A stretch of 40,173 nucleotides of DNA from Treponema sp. (GTDB lineage Bacteria > Spirochaetota > Spirochaetia > Treponematales > Treponemataceae), in the NCBI GenBank assembly GCA_017962965.1, contig JAGCUI010000007.1, positions 1 to 40,173 of the forward strand. Direction: 5' to 3'. Positions 15,975-23,312 of this stretch are shown piece after piece. The translations under genes and the position numbers were made by a program. The notes beneath the pieces were generated by a model. That model did not search any database. It saw nothing but the letters and a program-made list of their open reading frames with translations, and was not told where the DNA came from. The first letter of the stretch is position 1. Each line of letters begins with the position of its first letter.

Positions 15975-18362
15975 TTATTTTTGGTTAAAAAATGCAGCAA
16001 AAGGATTATAGTTCATTCCTTCGTCGGAATTCTGTGTATACTTCTTGTTTTCAGCACTGTCGGCCTTAAAGTCGCTGTGATTTTTCTTTACAACAACTCG
16101 TCTTGCATTGCCCGAAGTACCGTTGTTTGCAGGATTAGGACGCTCGGTTCTTTTTGGTGCCGATTTTTGTCCTGTTCCCGCTCTTGAAGCAGCATCGCTC
16201 TTTAACGAAAGACTGATTCGTCTTCTTACCTGATCAAGCTCAAGGATTGTAAATTCGTGAACATCGCCAACCTTTACAACCTCCATAGGATCTTTAATAA
16301 AGTTGTCGCTCAATTCAGAAACGTGAATCAATCCTGTTTCATGAAGACCAATATCAACAAAGGCACCAAAATCAACTACGTTTTTAATCTTTCCTGTTAC
16401 CTTCATTCCTTCTTTTAAGTCTTCAAACTGAACAACACCCTTCTGCATAATTGGAGCAGGATATCCGTCGCGTGGGTCACGGTTTGGCTTTTGCAATTCA
16501 TCTACAATATCCTGAACTGTCGTTACACCAAGATTATATTTTGCAGCAACCTCATCAATTTTAGAAGAAGTAACCTTTTCGCCGTTTTTGATTACAGAAA
16601 GGAACTCTCTTGCAGCGTCGTAATTTTCAGGGTGAACCCAAGTATTATCAAGAGGATCATCGCTTTCTGCTATCTTCAAAAATCCTGCACACTGTTCATA
16701 TGCCTTAGGACCAAGTCCCGGAACATTCTTTAAATCTTCGCGGCTCTTGATTTTTCCGTTTGCATCGCGGTAAGCAACAATTTTCTTTGCTGTAGTTCCG
16801 TTAATTCCAGAAACATATTTAAGAAGAGAATAGCTTGCTGTATTAAGGTTTACACCAACATTATTTACTACCGAGCCTACAACTTCATCAAGCTGTTCTG
16901 CAAGCTTTTTCTGGTTTACATCATGCTGATAAAGTCCTACACCAATAGCCTTAGGATCAATCTTTACAAGCTCAGAAAGAGGGTCCTGAAGGCGGCGTCC
17001 CATAGAAATAGCTCCACGGATTGTTAAGTCTAAATCCGGGAATTCTTCGCGGGCAATGTCGGAAGCAGAATAAACTGAAGCACCAGATTCATCTACAACT
17101 GTATAAACTACATCACTGTAATTTTCGCTGATTACCTTGCTTACAATTGCCTGAACTTCCTGGCTGCCTGTACCGTTTCCAACTGCAACAACCTGAATGT
17201 CGTATTTATCGATAGCGTCGTTAATCTGTTTGTATGAATCTTCTGGGTCCTGTACCTGGAAGAACTTAAAGTATCCAAGATATTTTCCTGTTTCATCTAG
17301 GGCGGCACACTTAGTACCGGTTCTGATACCAGGGTCTACACCAAGAACGCGGCTTCCTTTAATAGGCTGAGTCATCAAAAGGTTCTTTAAGTTTTCGCTA
17401 AAGATTCCAATTCCGTGAACATCTGCTTCGTCTGCTTCGTCGCTACGGATTTCACGGATTACTGCAGGAGAAAGAAGGCGAACAACACCATCTTCAATTG
17501 CGTCCGAATGATATTTATTGTTGATTGTATATTTTTTCTGTAAAAGCTTTACGGCTGAATCTACATCAACATCAATTGTTACTTCAAGAGCACCTTCGCG
17601 TTCTGCACGGTTGATTGCAAGAATGCGATGTGGTTTTACCTGATTCAAAGGTTCTTTAAAATCCCAGTACATCTGGTAAGTTGATTCTTTCTTTGCTGTT
17701 TCTTCGTCTTTACCTTCCGGAACAATACCTTTTGTAACCATGTTTCCCTCTTTTAAGTAAAGAGAATGAATTGCTTCGCGGTTTGAAGTTTCCTGACTTA
17801 CTCTTTCTGCAATAATATCCTTTGCACCTTCGAGTGCGTCTTGTGCAGTTTCTACGTTTAATGCAGAATCTTCGTTATCTGTTTTAATGTATTTTTCTGC
17901 TTCTTTTTCGCAGGCTGCATCATCATGTTCTGCGATAATGAAATCTGCAAGCGGTTCAAGACCTTTTTCTGCAGCAATCATTCCGCGTGTCTTTTTCTTT
18001 TTCTTGAACGGAGCCCAGAGATCTTCGAGTGCAGTTAAAGTTGTTGCAGACATTGCGGCATTATATAAAGATTCTGTTAATTTTCCCTGTGCAAAAATGC
18101 CTTTTACAATTTCGAGTCGTCTGTCTTCCAGATTTTTATATGATTTAAAAAGATGATCGCAGTCTCTAACCTGAACTTCATCCAAAGAGCCGTGTTTTTC
18201 TTTTCGGTAACGGCTGATAAAAGGTATGGTACATCCTTCGTTTACAAGGCTGATTACAGCGCTTACCTGCTGAAGACGGATGTTCAATTCCTCAGCAATT
18301 TTTTTCATGATGTCAACTTCGTTAACAACAAGTGAGTCGATTAATTCTTGTGTAAATTCCAT
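15975..18362 (-). CDS. tex: Tex family transcription accessory / RNA-binding protein
   Basis: 795-aa cytoplasmic nucleic-acid-binding protein, the family's usual size. In order: an N-terminal helical region, a YqgF/RNase H-like domain near 330-430 (RVLGVDPGIRTGTKCAALD), helix-hairpin-helix units around 495-570 (VGVNLNTASYSLLKYVSGI; NVPGLGPKAYEQCAGF), an S1 RNA-binding domain near 645-715 (GKIKNVVDFGAFVDIGLHE) and a basic low-complexity tail. Tex is linked to transcription and RNA metabolism in other bacteria, but its precise role is unsettled. ATG 18362 has no close ribosome site; AGGGG lies upstream of a small hairpin. A second in-frame ATG is at codon 19. Confidence 0.94.
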   Translation of the reverse strand: MEFTQELIDSLVVNEVDIMKKIAEELNIRLQQVSAVISLVNEGCTIPFISRYRKEKHGSLDEVQVRDCDHLFKSYKNLEDRRLEIVKGIFAQGKLTESLYNAAMSATTLTALEDLWAPFKKKKKTRGMIAAEKGLEPLADFIIAEHDDAACEKEAEKYIKTDNEDSALNVETAQDALEGAKDIIAERVSQETSNREAIHSLYLKEGNMVTKGIVPEGKDEETAKKESTYQMYWDFKEPLNQVKPHRILAINRAEREGALEVTIDVDVDSAVKLLQKKYTINNKYHSDAIEDGVVRLLSPAVIREIRSDEADEADVHGIGIFSENLKNLLMTQPIKGSRVLGVDPGIRTGTKCAALDETGKYLGYFKFFQVQDPEDSYKQINDAIDKYDIQVVAVGNGTGSQEVQAIVSKVISENYSDVVYTVVDESGASVYSASDIAREEFPDLDLTIRGAISMGRRLQDPLSELVKIDPKAIGVGLYQHDVNQKKLAEQLDEVVGSVVNNVGVNLNTASYSLLKYVSGINGTTAKKIVAYRDANGKIKSREDLKNVPGLGPKAYEQCAGFLKIAESDDPLDNTWVHPENYDAAREFLSVIKNGEKVTSSKIDEVAAKYNLGVTTVQDIVDELQKPNRDPRDGYPAPIMQKGVVQFEDLKEGMKVTGKIKNVVDFGAFVDIGLHETGLIHVSELSDNFIKDPMEVVKVGDVHEFTILELDQVRRRISLSLKSDAASRAGTGQKSAPKRTERPNPANNGTSGNARRVVVKKNHSDFKADSAENKKYTQNSDEGMNYNPFAAFFNQK

Positions 18363-18363
18363 A

Positions 18364-18420
18364 AATGTTGCATGCGTTTTTTAATAACGCTTTTTCCCCT
18401 AAAAGATATGTAGCAACATT
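18364..18420 (-). repeat. Inverted repeats in the tex leader
   Basis: AATGTTGC (18364-18371) pairs with GCAACATT (18413-18420). Inside this lies a second 5-bp stem (GCGTT/AACGC) next to AGGGG. The outer stem ends two bases before the tex start codon. It may structure the translation start, or it may be the remains of a terminator for the upstream gene, although the T-run is poor. Confidence 0.4.
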
Positions 18421-19311
18421 TTACAGATTAATTTCCATATCTTCAACATTATTCGGTAAATTCTTGTTCTCGATCATAGAAAGAGTAACTTTACCAAGAA
18501 GATTTCTGTAGTTATTAACCATGAGATTATAGATATTCGGAACTACTAACTGTTTGTAACGCTCGCTCAATCCGTTTAATCCGTTATCATCAAGGAAGGC
18601 AAATACATAGAGGGTATCATGTTCACCAACTGCACGCTTCATCATTAAAACTGCGTTGGCCCTGATTAATAGTCCTTTTAAACGGAAATCCATTGCATCT
18701 ATACGTTCAAACTCTTTAATGTTCAATTTTTCGTTAGGATAGATAAATGAAAAGTGAGAAAGACTTATATCCTGCATTGTTCCTGAATACTGAGTTCCTT
18801 CGTGGAAAAAAGCAAAGGTGTATGCTTTTGTACAAAGGGCACGAATATTTTTACGTCTTCCCTGTGCCTGGTTTGCATACAAAATCTTTTGGATAATCCA
18901 GAAGTTTTCGTTTTTATTGTATTCAAGCTGAACACATCCGCACTTAATTCCAAGGTCGTAGTTGAATAATTTTTCGAGCTTTCCTTTTACTTCCTTATCC
19001 GGCTTTTTAACAAAGGTAACGCCGATATAAATCTTGTTTTCGTATTTAAACTGAAGGTCGCTGATAAAATTATACCAGTTCAAGTCCGGAATGCTGTAAT
19101 CAATATTAAAAATCAAAATAATGTCATGGAAAATTGAAACAAGCATGTCGATTTTCTGATCTAACGGCATGTTTTTATTATATTCAACGAAATAACATTC
19201 ATAGCCCAGAGCAAAATAATCTTCGAGGTAGTTTTCCGGAAACAAGGACATGTCCGGCGTGATGAAAAAGGTTTTTCTGCCTAATGCAAAATCTTTAATA
19301 GTAATTGCCAA
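18421..19311 (-). CDS. PilZ-like domain protein (atypical), possible c-di-GMP effector
   Basis: 296 aa. The C-terminal part from about residue 165 resembles a PilZ domain: GRRKNIR gives the RxxxR element and DISLSHFSF stands where D/N-x-S-x-x-G is expected, with the final glycine missing. The N-terminal half has a receiver-like alternation of beta strands and helices (KTFFITPDMS, IILIFNIDYS) but no clear phospho-acceptor pattern. I start at TTG 19311, which has AGGAG 6 nt upstream; the longer frame's TTG at 19332 has none. It is monocistronic or leads into tex. Whether it binds c-di-GMP is uncertain given the altered motif. Confidence 0.6.
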   Translation of the reverse strand: MAITIKDFALGRKTFFITPDMSLFPENYLEDYFALGYECYFVEYNKNMPLDQKIDMLVSIFHDIILIFNIDYSIPDLNWYNFISDLQFKYENKIYIGVTFVKKPDKEVKGKLEKLFNYDLGIKCGCVQLEYNKNENFWIIQKILYANQAQGRRKNIRALCTKAYTFAFFHEGTQYSGTMQDISLSHFSFIYPNEKLNIKEFERIDAMDFRLKGLLIRANAVLMMKRAVGEHDTLYVFAFLDDNGLNGLSERYKQLVVPNIYNLMVNNYRNLLGKVTLSMIENKNLPNNVEDMEINL

Positions 19312-19374
19312 ATTCTTCTCCTGAATTTTCAAACGATTTTGTAAACGTTTTTGATAAACTTTTTGGCAAGTAAT

Positions 19375-19380
19375 ATTATA
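19375..19380 (-). promoter_or_regulatory. -10 box of the PilZ-like gene
   Basis: Minus-strand TATAAT directly next to a perfect 10-bp palindrome TACTATAGTA (19379-19388). The -35 is weak. Its leader (19322-19360) contains three AAAC-plus-T-run units about 12 bp apart. Confidence 0.45.
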
Positions 19381-19437
19381 CTATAGTATTGAGAATAAAT
19401 AAAATTTTTTTTCTATATTTTAAAAACTTTTTTAAGA

Positions 19438-20670
19438 CTAAATAAATCTGAATACCTGACGATGTTCAGCCATATTTGTCTTATCTGCAACAATATAAGT
19501 TCCAACCATAGCAGTTGCTGTATCAATTAATGTTGAGAATGAACTGATAACTACGAGAGCCGGAGCTAAAAGATTGTAGCTTGTTTCAAAACCTTTACCG
19601 AATTTCTGGCACAAAATAGTCAAAAGAATAAAGGCTCCTCCAGAAGGCACGTTTCCAAGGAAGAATGAAAGCGCAAACGAAAGGAAGAAAATTGAAATAA
19701 TATCTGAGAATGGAAGACTCAAGCTTGAGTAAGATCTCCAGATGATTACAAAGCTTACTGTTGCAACTAAAGAAGAACCACCGCGTGCAAAAATTGAGAA
19801 AATAGGGAGCACTGAACCGCCGCTTCTTCTTCGAATTCCAAGACTGTCTTTTCCATGACGGATTAAAATTGGAAGAGTAAAGTTTGCATCACCGCTTATA
19901 AAGCCCATGAACATTGGAGCAAGGCTTGCGTAGATGATTTTGTATGGATGCTGTTCTCGGCAAAGATATCTGATTGCAAGAGGATAAATAACACCAATAA
20001 TGATGATAAAATCAACTGTAAAGAGTGCAATCATAGGTCCAAAAATACCCTTCTGCAATGTTCCCTTAAACTGAATTGTCCAGTAACACATGAGTGCAAT
20101 TACCAAAATACAAAGAACATCAGAGAAGAATGATGAAATTTTAAAGAAAAGATGAGATAAAGAATCAGCAAGTGTATAAACAGGCTTAAATGTATTCTGA
20201 TCTGAATAGCAGAACCATCCGATGAGCATTGCAAAGAAGAAACATACTAAAAGATAGCCTCCGTTTGCAAGAGAAGCAAATGCAGATGCAGGGAATAATG
20301 CTTTTAACATGTTTCCGATATTGATTGCAGAAATATCTGCTGCTTCTTCAATACCTGTAGGTGGAATACGTGGAAGCTTTACAACTCCAACAGAAACAAG
20401 ACCTAAAAGTGTAAGTAAAAATGATGTAACAACGATTATAGAAAAAGTCCACAAGGCTGTTTTTCCTACAATGTTGGAAATTCTAAGCTTATTAACAGAA
20501 ACAATAGCTGTACAGAAAACTAAAGGTACAACAAGATATCTTCCAAACTGAATACAAACTTCTGTAATAAAAGTGATAATAGAAGAACCTGTAGCATTAT
20601 TCCATGGAAGAATAAGAGCTGCTACTACACCAAAAACAATACCAATTAAATATCTAATCCAAACTTTCAT
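19438..20670 (-). CDS. Dicarboxylate/amino acid:cation symporter (DAACS family)
   Basis: 410-aa integral membrane protein with about eight membrane segments and two re-entrant hairpins, related to GltP/GltT/DctA. Diagnostic regions are the first hairpin around SGDANFTLP, the serine-rich segment GGSVLPIFSIFARGGSSL and the C-terminal LGNVPSGGAF to VVISSFSTLIDTATAMVGTYIVAD. It probably imports glutamate, aspartate or a C4-dicarboxylate with Na+ or H+, but the substrate cannot be fixed from these changed motifs. ATG 20670 lies 6 nt after a minus-strand TATAAT, so the longer frame to 20706 would begin upstream of transcription. It is divergent from the unknown gene at 20726. Confidence 0.85.
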   Translation of the reverse strand: MKVWIRYLIGIVFGVVAALILPWNNATGSSIITFITEVCIQFGRYLVVPLVFCTAIVSVNKLRISNIVGKTALWTFSIIVVTSFLLTLLGLVSVGVVKLPRIPPTGIEEAADISAINIGNMLKALFPASAFASLANGGYLLVCFFFAMLIGWFCYSDQNTFKPVYTLADSLSHLFFKISSFFSDVLCILVIALMCYWTIQFKGTLQKGIFGPMIALFTVDFIIIIGVIYPLAIRYLCREQHPYKIIYASLAPMFMGFISGDANFTLPILIRHGKDSLGIRRRSGGSVLPIFSIFARGGSSLVATVSFVIIWRSYSSLSLPFSDIISIFFLSFALSFFLGNVPSGGAFILLTILCQKFGKGFETSYNLLAPALVVISSFSTLIDTATAMVGTYIVADKTNMAEHRQVFRFI

Positions 20671-20676
20671 ATTAAT

Positions 20677-20719
20677 ATTATAACATACTGTGGTAACACA
20701 ATCCATAGTGTGTTATAAT
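20677..20719. promoter_or_regulatory. Mirror-image divergent promoters (both leaderless type)
   Basis: A minus-strand TATAAT (20677-20682) ends 6 nt before ATG 20670, and a plus-strand TATAAT (20714-20719) ends 6 nt before ATG 20726. The two -10 regions form an imperfect inverted repeat (20677-20691 against 20705-20719, 13 of 15 matching). Neither gene has a Shine-Dalgarno sequence. The -35 elements are weak and would overlap in the middle. Confidence 0.65.
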
Positions 20720-20725
20720 ATAATT

Positions 20726-21448
20726 ATGTCAGATATATTAGTTGCAGGCAAAGATTTGCCGGATATTCTTGAATTCGCAGAAGGATTCATTTCTAACAAA
20801 AAGGTTTATACATCGGTAAAAAAGGATGTAGATTTATCAACATTTGAATCAGAAGGTATTTATTCCTGTAACTGGAACAAATCTTCTGCTATTTCTGCCA
20901 GAAACTTTATTATTAAAGCAGAAACAACCTTACCAGACCTTTCTCAATATGTAGTTTTCTTTGATTCTCAATATTACGCTTCTAAATTCGAGCTGGACAG
21001 AACAGAAAGTGTTTCTCTTGCCGTAGACGCAATGTTTGCAAACTATCAGCTTTTGGTAAATGAAATTTTGCTCCGTCTTGAACAGAGAAAAGACCCTGTT
21101 GTTGTTTCCTTCCTTGTAAAAACTTATCCTTCAAGATTCGAAACTCTCCATTCTTCGGGAAGAACAAGCCTTGTACCTTCAAGCAACATCGTAAATGCAG
21201 CTCAGAGTGCTTTTATTTCCCTTGCAGAAAACGTTTCTACTCTTGTAGCAGATAAAACTTATATGTCTGTTCTTCTTGCAAAGTGTGACCCTTCTAACGA
21301 ATTGTACGACAACGACCACGACCTTGGAGAATGGATGGGAAAAGCCCTTGATTCTGTTGCTTCCATGAAGTCTAAGCAGTCTGCAAAACAGGCTTCTCAG
21401 TGGATTAGAACAGGTTCTAAGGTTTCGGGCTTCTCTCTTTTCAAATAG
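20726..21448 (+). CDS. Conserved protein of unknown function
   Basis: 240 aa that I cannot assign. The sequence is soluble, with a beta-alpha start (DILVAGKDLPDILEFAEGF) that resembles a degraded nucleotide-binding fold, then NWNKSSAISARNFIIKAE and a Ser/Lys-rich C-terminus (SMKSKQSAKQASQWI). There is no signal peptide or membrane segment. ATG 20726 is chosen because the plus-strand -10 box ends 6 nt upstream; an earlier in-frame start at 20690 would lie outside the transcript. It is followed 9 nt later by an MgtC/SapB gene with its own AGGA ribosome site, so the two are probably co-transcribed. Confidence 0.7.
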   Translation: MSDILVAGKDLPDILEFAEGFISNKKVYTSVKKDVDLSTFESEGIYSCNWNKSSAISARNFIIKAETTLPDLSQYVVFFDSQYYASKFELDRTESVSLAVDAMFANYQLLVNEILLRLEQRKDPVVVSFLVKTYPSRFETLHSSGRTSLVPSSNIVNAAQSAFISLAENVSTLVADKTYMSVLLAKCDPSNELYDNDHDLGEWMGKALDSVASMKSKQSAKQASQWIRTGSKVSGFSLFK

Positions 21449-21457
21449 GAATAATTA

Positions 21458-22141
21458 ATGCCGGAATTTATTACACAGAATGTTTATCTTGATTATTTAG
21501 TACGCCTTACAGCCTGCCTTATCTGCGGGCTTTTGCTTGGTATTGAGCGAAAATTAAGACAGCACACTGTTGGGGTACGCACTTTAACCTTAATCAGTAT
21601 TTCTTCCGGCATGCTCAGTATTCTTTCTACTTATATGGCGTCTACAGGCGTTGTTCCTGGTGATCCGACCCGTATATCAGCGGCATTAATCACTGGTATA
21701 GGATTTTTGGGTGCGGGAGCGATTGTAACCCAGGGATTAAATATCCGCGGGCTTACTTCGGCTGCGATTACTTTTACGGCGGCTTCTTTGGGTGTGACTT
21801 GTGGAGCGGGGCTTTATGTTCCGGCTTTCATCGTTCTTGCTTTTTCTTTCATCACACTTTTTATTATCAACAAGGTAGAAAAAAAGCTTTTCCCTGCCGA
21901 AAAACGTAAAATTCTTTGCATAACACTTACAAACAAAGACCCGGATGAAGATCAGATTAAAAAATTAATCAAAAAACACAAGATTGTTATCCACGACCTT
22001 GATATAAAATACTCTTCCGAAGAAAATCTCATGCGTCTTATCTACACAGTACAGGCTCCGGACTCGTTAAAACCGTTAAATCTTATAAACGAACTCACAA
22101 ATATCACTGGAATTCAGAAAATTGAATTATCCAAAAACTAA
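21458..22141 (+). CDS. MgtC/SapB family membrane protein
   Basis: 227 aa with an N-terminal hydrophobic domain of four to five membrane helices carrying the family hallmarks: CGLLLGIERKLRQHTVGVRT, ISAALITGIGFLGAGAIV and IRGLTSAAITFTAASLGV. A soluble C-terminal domain of about 80 residues with an ACT-like beta-alpha pattern follows. MgtC proteins affect adaptation to low Mg2+ and survival of stress, often by acting on the F-type ATPase; a direct transport role is not established. It sits 9 nt after an unknown gene. A separate promoter for rsmI follows directly. Confidence 0.92.
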   Translation: MPEFITQNVYLDYLVRLTACLICGLLLGIERKLRQHTVGVRTLTLISISSGMLSILSTYMASTGVVPGDPTRISAALITGIGFLGAGAIVTQGLNIRGLTSAAITFTAASLGVTCGAGLYVPAFIVLAFSFITLFIINKVEKKLFPAEKRKILCITLTNKDPDEDQIKKLIKKHKIVIHDLDIKYSSEENLMRLIYTVQAPDSLKPLNLINELTNITGIQKIELSKN

Positions 22142-22152
22142 TGTTTTTTTAC

Positions 22153-22181
22153 TTGTTAGTTAAAGCTTTTCTTATTATAAT
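22153..22181 (+). promoter_or_regulatory. rsmI promoter (leaderless type, GTG start)
   Basis: -35 TTGTTA (22153-22158), 17-bp spacer, perfect -10 TATAAT (22176-22181), then 6 nt to GTG 22188. There is no Shine-Dalgarno sequence. The stretch 22175-22194 matches 20713-20732 at 19 of 20 bases; the one difference is the first base of the start codon. Confidence 0.75.
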
Positions 22182-22187
22182 ATAATT

Positions 22188-22868
22188 GTGTCAGTACTAT
22201 ATGTTGTTGGAACTCCTATAGGGAATCTTGGAGATATTACTTACAGAGCATTGGAAACACTTAAAAGCGTGGATTTTATTGCTGCCGAGGATACTCTCCA
22301 TACATTACAGCTTTTAAATCATTTTGAGATTAAAAAGCCTATGATTTCCTGCAGGGCACAAAACGAAAGAACCGCCGGCGAAAAGATTGTAAAGCTTTTG
22401 GATGAAGGACATTCTGTGGCTTATGCAAGCGATGCCGGAACACCGGGAATAAGTGATCCTGGTGCCGTTTTAGTGGATTTAGTTCGGGAAGCGGGACATG
22501 ATGTTGTGCCGATTCCAGGGGCTTCTGCCTTTGCAACATTAATCAGTGTGGCAGGTTCGGGCGGTAAAACCCTTATTTTTGAAGGATTTTTATCACCAAA
22601 ACCGGGTAAAAGACGTACCAGATTAAAAGAATTAATGGATACGGGAGATGCAATAATTATTTACGAATCTCCGTTCAGAATTACTAAACTTTTAATTGAC
22701 GTTGCCGATATAGATAGTACCAGACGCGTAGTAGTTGGCAGAGAACTTACTAAGCTCCATGAGGAGATTATTAGTGGTTCTGCTGAAGACCTCAAGAATA
22801 ATTTTGCGAACAGGCAATCCATTAAGGGTGAGTTTGCAATTTTTATTTCTGGGACAAAAAAGACCTAA
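22188..22868 (+). CDS. rsmI: 16S rRNA (cytidine1402-2'-O)-methyltransferase RsmI, short form
   Basis: Methylates the 2'-OH of C1402 in the ribosomal decoding centre, using SAM. The tetrapyrrole-methylase fold is clear: VGTPIGNLGDITYRALETL at the N-terminus, AAEDTLHTLQLLNHF, SDAGTPGISDPG and VPIPGASAF. At 226 aa it is shorter than typical RsmI (about 280) because the small C-terminal domain is missing; the sequence ends normally after FAIFISG. The start is GTG 22188, set by the adjacent -10 box. Its stop codon TAA overlaps the first bases of the flgM sigma-28 promoter. Confidence 0.92.
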   Translation: MSVLYVVGTPIGNLGDITYRALETLKSVDFIAAEDTLHTLQLLNHFEIKKPMISCRAQNERTAGEKIVKLLDEGHSVAYASDAGTPGISDPGAVLVDLVREAGHDVVPIPGASAFATLISVAGSGGKTLIFEGFLSPKPGKRRTRLKELMDTGDAIIIYESPFRITKLLIDVADIDSTRRVVVGRELTKLHEEIISGSAEDLKNNFANRQSIKGEFAIFISGTKKT

Positions 22869-22892
22869 ACTTTCTGAAATATCTACCGATAA
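22866..22892 (+). promoter_or_regulatory. Sigma-28 (FliA) promoter of flgM
   Basis: TAAACTTT (22866-22873), exactly 11 bp, ACCGATAA (22885-22892): 14 of 16 positions match the FliA consensus TAAAGTTT-N11-GCCGATAA. It overlaps the rsmI stop codon. Confidence 0.88.
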
Positions 22893-22917
22893 TATAAAGG
22901 TAGAGGGGTAGGACGTT

Positions 22918-23205
22918 ATGATGATAAATGGTGTAAACAATGTTACTCAATTGAACAATGTTCAGAACATCCGCAAGACAGATAACTCTGCAAAAGTTAA
23001 TGCAGAATCTGACTCTATTTCAGTTTCAAAAGAAGCTGTTGAAATGGCTGAAGCTTACTACCTTGATAAGGTAGCAGCAGAAACTCCTGATGTAAGAGCT
23101 GATCGTATAGCAGAAGTTAAAGCCAGAATTAAAGATCCGTCATATTTAAGCGACGCTGTTATACAGTCAACTGCTGAAAAATTTTTGACAAGTATTGGTC
23201 TTTAA
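22918..23205 (+). CDS. flgM: Anti-sigma-28 factor FlgM
   Basis: 95-aa FlgM-family protein. It binds and holds sigma-28 (FliA) until the flagellar hook-basal body is complete and then, in other bacteria, is exported. The N-terminal half is disordered and Asn/Ser-rich. The C-terminal sigma-binding helices include DSISVSKEAVEMAEAYY, VRADRIAEVKARIKD and SDAVIQSTAEKFLTSIG, the family pattern. Two ATG codons (22918, 22921) are adjacent; AGGA just upstream suits either. The FliA promoter gives negative feedback, as is usual for flgM. A strong terminator follows, so the gene is monocistronic. Confidence 0.9.
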   Translation: MMINGVNNVTQLNNVQNIRKTDNSAKVNAESDSISVSKEAVEMAEAYYLDKVAAETPDVRADRIAEVKARIKDPSYLSDAVIQSTAEKFLTSIGL

Positions 23206-23243
23206 TTTTAGTTGAATAATTTCAGTCAGCAAATTTTGGATTC

Positions 23244-23274
23244 AAAGACGGAATATTTTTCCGTCTTTTTTTTT
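23244..23274 (+). terminator. Rho-independent terminator after flgM
   Basis: Stem 23244-23253 against 23259-23268 (core AGACGGAA/TTCCGTCT), 5-nt loop, followed by a run of T. Confidence 0.92.
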
Positions 23275-23312
23275 AAAAATCATATATCAATAAAAAATGA
23301 GGGATTTATAAA

